Source of the DNA: Clostridiales bacterium
GTDB taxonomy: Bacteria > Bacillota > Clostridia > Christensenellales > DUVY01
Length of the DNA: 11,279 nucleotides
Assembly: GCA_031290295.1 (NCBI GenBank)
Contig: JAITNT010000282.1
Location: forward strand, 1-11,279
Reading direction: 5' to 3'
Of this stretch, positions 1 to 5,320 are shown in pieces. Within the stretch, counting starts at the first letter, position 1. Every line of letters begins with the position of its first letter. The position numbers and the translations under genes were made by a program. A model generated the notes under the pieces. The model made no database searches. It was not told where the DNA came from and was given only the letters and a program-made list of their open reading frames with translations.

Positions 1-231
1 GTCGCGGGTATCGACATGGACACGGGCTTTATCTCATTGACGGAGGAACAGGCCGGAAAAATAGAGGAATACTTGAAAGCCAACGACGCGAAAGGCTTTA
101 TCGGAAACGCCGGGGAAAGAACCGCGTCGGGGTACTTGCCGCTTACGGAGGAAAACTATCTTTTCGGTATGCTGTGCGAGGTTAAAACGAAGTACAAAAG
201 CATTAAATTCAAATGGCTGGGCAGGAGGTAA
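1..231 (+). CDS. 3' end of an unrecognised gene (partial)
   Basis: The frame ending with TAA at 229-231 is open to the first base of the window. An ATG at 16 would give a 71-residue protein, but no Shine-Dalgarno precedes it (the 15 bases before it are GC-rich with no purine box), so this is more likely the C-terminal end of a longer protein. The visible part is hydrophilic, with an amphipathic stretch (EEQAGKIEEYLKAND) and a basic end (KFKWLGRR). No family was recognised. The last codons overlap the upstream region and Shine-Dalgarno of the ParB-like gene that follows, which suggests the same transcript and translational coupling. Confidence 0.5.
   Translation, partial: VAGIDMDTGFISLTEEQAGKIEEYLKANDAKGFIGNAGERTASGYLPLTEENYLFGMLCEVKTKYKSIKFKWLGRR
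223..228 (+). promoter_or_regulatory. Shine-Dalgarno that fixes the ParB-like start at 237
   Basis: A perfect AGGAGG lies 8 nt before the ATG at 237. An in-frame ATG at 213 would lengthen the protein by 8 residues, but it lies upstream of this site and has no purine box of its own, so 237 is the better start. Confidence 0.8.
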
Positions 232-236
232 AAAGG

Positions 237-1091
237 ATGAAAGAATTAAAAATAAACCCGAAATTCAGAGATATAATACCCCCGTTATCCGGCGAGGAGT
301 ACGCGGATTTACGGGAAAGCATTGCAAGCGAGGGTTGCCGCGACGCGCTCATAGTCTGGAACGGCACGATAGTGGACGGACACAACCGTTACGGGATTTG
401 CAAGGAGTTGGGCGTACCGTTTAATACGTTTGAGAAAAATTTTGAGAGCGAGGACGACGCCCTTTTATGGATAATGCGCAACCAGCTTGCGCGGCGAAAC
501 CTGTGCGACGTGGAGCGCGGGCGATTGGCGTTAAAGCTGAAAGAAAAAATTTCGGAGCGGGCGAAAGAGAGTCAAGGTGCAAGAACAGACATTTTGCCAA
601 ATTTGGCAAAATGTGAAGCAATCGATACCCGTGAGGAGCTTGCTAAAATAGCGGGGCTTTCACACGGTACTCTTGCGAAAATAGAAAGGGTTGATAAGGA
701 AGCCCCCGCCGTTATCCGCGAGGCTATGGGCAAAACGATTTCTATCGACCGCGCCGCACGGATTAACGGCCGGTTGAAAAGGCTGCCGGAGGGCGAGCGC
801 GGAACGGAAGCGGAAAGAATGCTTTCGCCCGCGTTCCGGGAGGAATTGGAGGAGATATGCCGCGAGGAAAAAATCATAAAAAAGCTGCAAAACATTTTCG
901 CGTCGGCAACGCTTGATTTCGACTACATCAGCGAGGAATGCGTCGACGTGTATATCCGAAAAAGCTGCGAGAGCGTGTCGAGCGTGGTGGAAACGATTGA
1001 CGACCAGATTGCAGGGCTGGAAAAGCTGAAACGGCTTTTTCTGGCAAGAGAAAAATTATTCGAAGAGGAGAAATTATGGAAAATTTGCTGA
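237..1091 (+). CDS. ParB/Srx-fold DNA-binding protein with KorB-type helix-turn-helix
   Basis: The 284-residue product resembles the ParB/RepB/Spo0J-type proteins carried by plasmids, phages and conjugative elements. The N-terminal part (about 5-90) has the ParB/sulfiredoxin pattern: a two-helix start (LSGEEYADLRESIASEG), a strand (DALIVWNGTIVDGHNRY) and the signature DGHNRY at 47-52. An arginine-rich helix RNQLARRNL follows (81-89). Residues 131-153 (TREELAKIAGLSHGTLAKIE) form a clear helix-turn-helix of the ParB/KorB kind. The C-terminal third is charged and helical and may mediate dimerisation. Such proteins bind a palindromic site and act in partition, replication control or transcription; which applies here is not visible, and no parA is present in the window. 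The stop overlaps the next gene by 16 nt. The linker before the helix-turn-helix is encoded by a perfect palindrome at 589-614. Confidence 0.85.
   Translation: MKELKINPKFRDIIPPLSGEEYADLRESIASEGCRDALIVWNGTIVDGHNRYGICKELGVPFNTFEKNFESEDDALLWIMRNQLARRNLCDVERGRLALKLKEKISERAKESQGARTDILPNLAKCEAIDTREELAKIAGLSHGTLAKIERVDKEAPAVIREAMGKTISIDRAARINGRLKRLPEGERGTEAERMLSPAFREELEEICREEKIIKKLQNIFASATLDFDYISEECVDVYIRKSCESVSSVVETIDDQIAGLEKLKRLFLAREKLFEEEKLWKIC
589..614. repeat. 26-bp perfect palindrome inside the ParB-like gene
   Basis: The left half is ACATTTTGCCAAA and the right half is its exact reverse complement, with no spacer. In the coding frame it gives the residues around DILPNLAKC, just ahead of the helix-turn-helix. 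It could be a binding site for the encoded protein (autoregulatory or parS-like), or a short palindromic element inserted in frame into a tolerant linker. It is AT-rich compared with the surrounding coding sequence. Confidence 0.75.
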
Positions 1092-1435
1092 CGGCTTATG
1101 TTGAAAGCCGCGAATATGTCGACCGCGACGAGCTTACGGGGCTTTTCGGGAACCGGTATACCGTGCCGGATTACGACACTCTGTCCGAAAGATACATAGC
1201 CAGCAGAATCGCGCGGACGCTTTCCGCCTTTCGCGACGGCGAAAACCGCCGCATGATACTCGCGGCGCGGTGCAGGGACGGCATTAAATACGTCTGCGTC
1301 GCCTCCTGTAAAAACGCGCCTCTGTTAAAAAACATCAAGCGGCGCATTACGAACGACATCGACGGGCAAACCGCGTCGCTGAAAAAGGTGCGGGCGCGGC
1401 TGCGGGAAATTAAAAGCGCGGGAAAGGACGGCTAA
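1076..1435 (+). CDS. Unknown small protein, 119 residues, coupled to the ParB-like gene
   Basis: The start ATG at 1076 follows GAGGAG (1065-1070) and overlaps the last 16 nt of the ParB-like gene, so translational coupling is likely. The protein is basic and mostly helical by inspection. It has an N-terminal acidic part (DRDELTGLF), a central segment with alternating hydrophobic residues (RRMILAARCRDGIKYVCVASC) that looks like a beta-hairpin, and a lysine/arginine-rich C-terminal helix (SLKKVRARLREIKSAGKDG). A helix-helix-hairpin order of this kind is compatible with a small winged-helix DNA-binding fold, but no family motif was recognised, so this is only a guess. Its position between a ParB-like gene and an anti-restriction-type gene suggests an accessory of the element. 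Confidence 0.7.
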   Translation: MENLLTAYVESREYVDRDELTGLFGNRYTVPDYDTLSERYIASRIARTLSAFRDGENRRMILAARCRDGIKYVCVASCKNAPLLKNIKRRITNDIDGQTASLKKVRARLREIKSAGKDG

Positions 1436-1438
1436 GAA

Positions 1439-3709
1439 ATGGATTATCTACAAATCAGACAGTTAAAGGCACAGCATGAGGACGCGTTGTTGTTCGTGCG
1501 CGTCGGGGATTTTTACGAGGCCTACGACGGCGACGCAATAACAATCTCAAATCAGTTGGATTTAATCCTGACCGGCCGCGATATGCAGGGCGCGAGCGAC
1601 CGTGTGCCGATGGCGGGCATACCGTACCATGCCTTTGACAAGTACGCGGCGAGGCTCATTGAGAAAGGGTACAAGGTCGCCGTCGCGGAAAGCTTAGACG
1701 GCGGCGCGGAGGCGCGGAGGCACGGAAACGCCGCCGCGCAGGAACAGACAGCCGTAAAAATCGAACCGGCGACCGGATTAACGGTTAAATCACAGGTTGC
1801 GGAGTGGTCCGATTGGTCGACGGAGATATTACCCGATGACGTTCGGGCGGCCGCCGAATGGCTCATAGCAAACGGCTATGAAAACGAGAGCGACGTGCAA
1901 AGCGCGTTCTATTACCGTCAAACGTCCCTAATGTCCGATGATTTTAACGCGGAGGAGAATGACAATGCCGCGATATTGCGCGTTGCCGAACGTTATATGC
2001 AAAGGGAAACGGAAAACGCCGGGCCTGAATCCGTGCAAGCGGTACAAACGGCTTTTGACTTTATGACCGATACTGCGCCTGAAACAACGGTAACGATAAA
2101 AGACGGGCTTATGCCTGACGGCGAAGCGCGCGAAAGAAATCCGGCAAGCGTAGACATACTCGAAAGCTTAAAAAGCTATCTCGGACACGGGTTTAGCAGC
2201 GGCAGCTATCCCGGCGACGATTATCTTGCCTTTCAAAAGATATATATCAGCTATCTGAGCAAGCTTGCCGCTGAAAACGGGTGGGAGCTTGCAGCCGCGC
2301 TGAAAGGTCATTATTCTTTCTCGGCGTTTTTTAAGAACGACGCAGGGAAATTTGTATATATGTCCGTAGGCGACGTGCGCGGTTCCCGCGGCGAATGGTT
2401 TGACAGCATATTGGTACGCACGGCAAGGCACGAAAGGGATTATACGGGCGGCAGGAACAATTACACCTCGTTACCCGAATTGGCGGGCTCTATGCGGGAG
2501 CTTTTCGGGGAAGCCGCGATCGCCGCCGCTTACGGTAAGGCTAGCATGAAGCCGTCGGAGCGGTCGGCGGAAACGCCGGAGCAAGCAAAAACGGAGGCGT
2601 CGCCGACGCCGTTATCGGCACAAGAAATAAAAAATGTCAGGGAGGACAAAAAAATGGGAAGCTATGCGGAAGAATTGACGGACGACCCGCTTTACGGGGG
2701 ACAAGCGGGGGATGCCGGAGCGGAGGAACGGACAATACCGGACGGGAGCGCGAAGCCGCGCGAGCGGCTTACGCCGGAGGAACTTGTCGGGCGCGCCGAC
2801 GCGGAATTTATCCGCGCCATGCGCGACGGGAGGTACGCGGATATTGTAGACGGGCTTGCCGACTTAGGGTACAGCGTGAGGAACGTCATGCTCATTAAAA
2901 GCCAGCTTCCGTCGGCGACGAAGGTTGCGGGCGTGAACCAGTGGAACTATCAAAGGCGTTCGGTCACAAAGGGCGAAAGGGCGTTGAAAATCCTTGCGTA
3001 CAACGGCGACGGCGAAAGCAAGGAGGAAAACGCCGAGAGCGCGGAGAGCGGCGGGAACGCCGCGAAAAGCTATCGGTTGAGCTTTGTGTTCGACGTGTCG
3101 CAAACGCACGGGAAGGACGTTAAGGAAAAGAAATGCATGCCCGGCGTTTTGGAGAAATACTACGAGGGTATCAAGCGTACGGTTGAATCGTTAGCGCGGG
3201 AATATACCTTTGCCGAGGGCGAAAGGAGCGGCGTAAGCTTTGACGGTAAAACGATTACCGTCCAAAAGGGCTTATCCCGCGAGGACACGCTGAAAGCCAT
3301 GATACGGGGCGTGGCGGCGATGCATACCGAGGGCAAGGCCGCAGCCGATGGCAGGGAAATATCGCAGGGACGCGCTATGTTCAACGAAATCGAGGGTACG
3401 GCGACCGCGCATATCGTGTCGCGCCGCTTGGGGCTGGGGGATATGAAGCTCAAAATCATTGACTTCTCCGGCTTTGACGACGGGGGATTGCTTAGAATGG
3501 CGTCGAACCTGAATAACGTGCGTATGCGGTCGTCGCGGATAACGAACGCCGTAGAGCGGTACATAAGCGAAGCGCAGAGCGCGGACGAGATACGGAAGGT
3601 ACGGGAAGAAGAAAAAGCGGCGGCCGCGCAAACGCCGGCGCGGGCGCAGACGGCAATGACCCCGCCCGTTCAAGCCGTGAGAAGGCCGGTCGCGGAAGCG
3701 GAGGGTTAA
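1439..3709 (+). CDS. MutS domain-I-like / ArdC-like mosaic protein
   Basis: The product has 756 residues and three visible parts. Residues 5-90 match the N-terminal mismatch-recognition domain of MutS: HEDALLFVRVGDFYEAYDGDA with the Phe-x-Glu motif (FYE, 25-27), then PMAGIPYH and ARLIEKGYKVAVAE. None of the MutS ATPase part is present, so this is not a repair MutS. Residues 235-365 are an unrecognised globular region of the type seen in large polyvalent mobile-element proteins. Residues 406-710 resemble ArdC anti-restriction proteins: an ssDNA-binding-like part (PSATKVAGVNQWNYQRRSVTKGERALKIL) with the hallmark FDVSQT (551-556), followed by the position of the metallopeptidase domain, where HExxH appears to be RGVAA (623-627) while the later helix EIEGTATAHIVSRRLGL (650-666) is kept. 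Residues 367-440 are a low-complexity linker containing a strong internal start. The Shine-Dalgarno for 1439 is modest (AAAGGA, 1423-1428). Part-by-part homology is inferred from motifs. Confidence 0.8.
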   Translation: MDYLQIRQLKAQHEDALLFVRVGDFYEAYDGDAITISNQLDLILTGRDMQGASDRVPMAGIPYHAFDKYAARLIEKGYKVAVAESLDGGAEARRHGNAAAQEQTAVKIEPATGLTVKSQVAEWSDWSTEILPDDVRAAAEWLIANGYENESDVQSAFYYRQTSLMSDDFNAEENDNAAILRVAERYMQRETENAGPESVQAVQTAFDFMTDTAPETTVTIKDGLMPDGEARERNPASVDILESLKSYLGHGFSSGSYPGDDYLAFQKIYISYLSKLAAENGWELAAALKGHYSFSAFFKNDAGKFVYMSVGDVRGSRGEWFDSILVRTARHERDYTGGRNNYTSLPELAGSMRELFGEAAIAAAYGKASMKPSERSAETPEQAKTEASPTPLSAQEIKNVREDKKMGSYAEELTDDPLYGGQAGDAGAEERTIPDGSAKPRERLTPEELVGRADAEFIRAMRDGRYADIVDGLADLGYSVRNVMLIKSQLPSATKVAGVNQWNYQRRSVTKGERALKILAYNGDGESKEENAESAESGGNAAKSYRLSFVFDVSQTHGKDVKEKKCMPGVLEKYYEGIKRTVESLAREYTFAEGERSGVSFDGKTITVQKGLSREDTLKAMIRGVAAMHTEGKAAADGREISQGRAMFNEIEGTATAHIVSRRLGLGDMKLKIIDFSGFDDGGLLRMASNLNNVRMRSSRITNAVERYISEAQSADEIRKVREEEKAAAAQTPARAQTAMTPPVQAVRRPVAEAEG
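2641..2656 (+). promoter_or_regulatory. Internal Shine-Dalgarno and in-frame ATG for an ArdC-only product
   Basis: GGAGG at 2641-2645 stands 8 nt before an ATG at 2654-2656, in frame with the large gene (Met406). It is a better initiation site than that of the full-length gene. Starting here gives a 351-residue protein ending at 3709 that contains only the ArdC-like part. The preceding 30 bases are unusually A-rich and encode a featureless linker (QEIKNVREDKK), as expected if an old intergenic spacer is being read through. Confidence 0.6.
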
Positions 3710-3712
3710 GCT

Positions 3713-3943
3713 ATGACGGTAAGCGGAGAAGCAATGCCCTTTGTTGAAGCGTTGGACTTTAACTCGAAGCGGCAGCTTTTAGACAGGCTGAACGGGATTA
3801 AGAAAAGCGCGGCGGGCTTGCCGGAGCCTGACCGCACGATTGTCGGGGAAATGACGGCGGCAAGCATTGAGGAAATAGCCGATTGCGACGAGCGCGAGCT
3901 GTTGGCGTACAAGCGGTATTTAGCGCGGCGCGGTAAAAAATAG
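3713..3943 (+). CDS. Unknown small protein, 76 residues
   Basis: The ATG at 3713 lies 3 nt after the stop of the preceding gene and 7 nt after GGAGGG (3700-3705), so translation is probably coupled. A second ATG at 3734 also has a purine-rich stretch before it, but the stronger site favours 3713. The product is small, soluble and probably all helical: MPFVEALDFNSKRQLLDRLNGIKKS, then an acidic segment (ASIEEIADCDERELLAY) and a basic tail (KRYLARRGKK). No signal peptide or membrane segment is seen. No family was recognised. Directly behind its stop begins the first of two structured intergenic repeats. Confidence 0.65.
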   Translation: MTVSGEAMPFVEALDFNSKRQLLDRLNGIKKSAAGLPEPDRTIVGEMTAASIEEIADCDERELLAYKRYLARRGKK

Positions 3944-3945
3944 CC

Positions 3946-4020
3946 GAAAGTTTTTGAAAGGGGTACGGGGGGAACTTTTTACAAAAAGTTCCCCCCGTAA
4001 GCCCCCTTGAAAAATTTCCA
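3946..4020. repeat. Structured intergenic repeat, copy 1
   Basis: The core is a perfect inverted repeat: arm ACGGGGGGAACTTTTT at 3965-3980 and its complement at 3983-3998, with only two bases between. Outer pairing continues with AAGGGG (3958-3963) against CCCCTT (4003-4008) and TTTTT (3951-3955) against AAAAA (4010-4014). A closely related copy lies at 5223-5298. No U-run directly follows the stem on either strand, so it is not a classical intrinsic terminator. It fills the gap between the 76-residue gene and the methyltransferase gene. A REP/MITE-like element or an RNA hairpin in the transcript are both possible. Confidence 0.8.
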
Positions 4021-4046
4021 GTCAATTATGCACAAGGGGAAAAGAA

Positions 4047-4598
4047 ATGATGAACAAGGGGTATTTAACCTGCGGCAGGAACGCGGAGTCGGACGAGGCG
4101 TACACGCCGTTTTACGCCGTGGAGCCGATTCTAAAATACATACCGCAAAATTGGACGGTATGGTGTCCGTTCGATAAGGCGTGGTCGGCGTTCGCGCAAG
4201 CATTAGGGGAGCGCGGGTACGGGGTTATACGCAGCCATATCGACGAGGGTCGGGATTTTTTCGGGTACACGCCGGACGAGCCGTTTGATTGTATCGTATC
4301 GAATCCGCCGTTTTCCTGTAAGGACAGGATTTTGCAACGGCTGTATGCCCTTGATAAGCCGTTCGCGGTACTGCTTCCGTTGAACAGCCTGCAAGGGGCG
4401 GGGCGGTTCAAGTATTTTCAAAACGGTATTCGGCTTTTGTCGTTCGATAAGCGCATAGACTACCACACCCGCGGGAATTACGCGGACTATACGCGGGGCA
4501 ATCATTTTGCGAGCGCGTACTTTTGCCGGGGGATTTTGCCGGACGGCTTAATTTTAGAGGAATTAAAAAAGTACGACAGGCCGCTGAAAGCGGATTGA
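4047..4598 (+). CDS. Small phage/plasmid-type N6-adenine DNA methyltransferase
   Basis: The 183-residue product carries the catalytic N6-adenine methyltransferase motif IV as NPPFS (86-90, within DCIVSNPPFSCKD). It belongs to the compact orphan class seen in phages and conjugative elements. In that class the SAM-binding motif I is replaced by a PFD pattern (here VWCPFDKAWSAF, 38-49), followed by GYGVIRSHIDEGRDFF (58-72) and LDKPFAVLLPLNSLQG (102-117). It would transfer a methyl group from SAM to adenine in DNA, perhaps protecting the element from host restriction. No restriction enzyme is visible nearby and no separate target-recognition domain is apparent, so specificity cannot be read. Two adjacent ATGs occur (4047, 4050); AAGGGGA at 4034-4040 serves either. 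The stop codon forms the left edge of a perfect hairpin. Confidence 0.75.
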   Translation: MMNKGYLTCGRNAESDEAYTPFYAVEPILKYIPQNWTVWCPFDKAWSAFAQALGERGYGVIRSHIDEGRDFFGYTPDEPFDCIVSNPPFSCKDRILQRLYALDKPFAVLLPLNSLQGAGRFKYFQNGIRLLSFDKRIDYHTRGNYADYTRGNHFASAYFCRGILPDGLILEELKKYDRPLKAD

Positions 4599-4627
4599 GG
4601 TCATGTGTCAATTTGACACATGACCTC
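4597..4627. repeat. Perfect 15-bp inverted repeat at the methyltransferase stop codon
   Basis: The arm GAGGTCATGTGTCAA (4597-4611) and its exact complement (4613-4627) are separated by one T. The left arm contains the last two bases of the TGA stop (4596-4598). No U-run follows (the next bases are CGAACAAAAATAG), so it is not a standard rho-independent terminator. With its symmetric TGTGTCAA/TTGACACA core it could be an operator for a dimeric regulator, or an RNA hairpin that stabilises the upstream message. It lies 27 nt before the next start codon. Confidence 0.75.
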
Positions 4628-4653
4628 GAACAAAAATAGCGGGGGAAATTACG

Positions 4654-5217
4654 ATGTTTAATGCAAACGACATTATCGACAAAGACTTAAAGGACGGCAG
4701 GGAGTATTTGTACGTCGGCGGTATGCGGTATCGGTTAGGCGATTGCTTTTTGCAGAGCGGACGGGAAATCACGGTAAAGGAAATATGCGACCAAGTACAT
4801 TTTGTGGACGACCGCAGTCAGTTTTGGCATACGCATATGTTTTACGACAGGAAATGTGAGCATTGCCCCGAACGGAACGCGGGCAAGGTGACGCAAGACA
4901 GAACGCCCGCCGCCGTTTTAGCGGATAACGTGCGAACGGAACGCGACGCGTTCAGAGCGGCGGCTATAAAAAACAGCCCCGATCAAGTATACGACGATTA
5001 TGCAAGGATTCATTTTTGCGAAAAAATGTGTTGGTATCTGGTTAAACGCGGGCATAAGCCAAGCACGAAGGACAGCGAAGCCTTGCTAAAATGCGGCGAT
5101 AAGCTTTTGACCAAGCTGTATTGGCGTTTTATAGACTGCCCGAACGCCTCGGTAGATACCGACAAGGGCGTTGAGGATTTTTTGAAAGGTTGCATAAATC
5201 AAAATCAGTTATTTTAA
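4654..5217 (+). CDS. Unknown Cys/His-rich protein, 187 residues
   Basis: The start follows a G-rich site (GGGGGA, 4641-4646) by 7 nt. The protein has a beta-like N-terminal part (REYLYVGGMRYRLGDCFLQSGREITVKEIC). A cluster of possible metal ligands follows: H59, H61, C68, H70 and C71 (FWHTHMFYDRKCEHCPE), with C31 and C45 before it. The second half is helical (VRTERDAFRAAAIKNSPDQVYDDYARIHFCEKMCWYL). That part faintly recalls the small DUF3848-type helical domains of Clostridia conjugative elements, but this was not established. A zinc-ribbon-like role is possible. No catalytic motif was recognised. The gene lies with the methyltransferase between the two structured repeats. Confidence 0.7.
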   Translation: MFNANDIIDKDLKDGREYLYVGGMRYRLGDCFLQSGREITVKEICDQVHFVDDRSQFWHTHMFYDRKCEHCPERNAGKVTQDRTPAAVLADNVRTERDAFRAAAIKNSPDQVYDDYARIHFCEKMCWYLVKRGHKPSTKDSEALLKCGDKLLTKLYWRFIDCPNASVDTDKGVEDFLKGCINQNQLF

Positions 5218-5222
5218 TAGCT

Positions 5223-5298
5223 AAAAGTTTTTTGAAAGGGGCGCGGGGGAAACTTTTTGTAAAAAGTTTTCCCCGCAAAGCCCCAATTAAAAATTTTT
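5223..5298. repeat. Structured intergenic repeat, copy 2
   Basis: This is the same element as at 3946-4020, in the same orientation and again directly after a stop codon. The stem is GCGGGGGAAACTTTTT (5243-5258) with its partner at 5261-5276: 15 Watson-Crick pairs plus one G-T pair. GGGG (5238-5241) against CCCC (5281-5284) extends it. Two pairs differ from copy 1 by compensatory change (A-T to G-C at the base; G-C to A-T at the eighth pair), so pairing rather than exact sequence seems to be conserved. Confidence 0.8.
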
Positions 5299-5320
5299 AT
5301 AAACGGGAGGGTAGAAACAA

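Noticed and set aside
1439..1708. Annotation as a DNA mismatch repair MutS
   Set aside because: Only the first domain is similar. The lever, clamp and ATPase domains are missing, and the rest of the protein is ArdC-like.
4007..4032. Possible promoter (TTGAAA ... TATGCA) before the methyltransferase gene
   Set aside because: The spacing between the boxes is about 14 bases and the -10 match is poor, so it was not listed.
3944..4046. Intergenic hairpin as a rho-independent terminator
   Set aside because: The stem is strong but no U-run directly follows it on either strand, and a near-copy with compensatory changes exists elsewhere in the window. A repeat element fits better.
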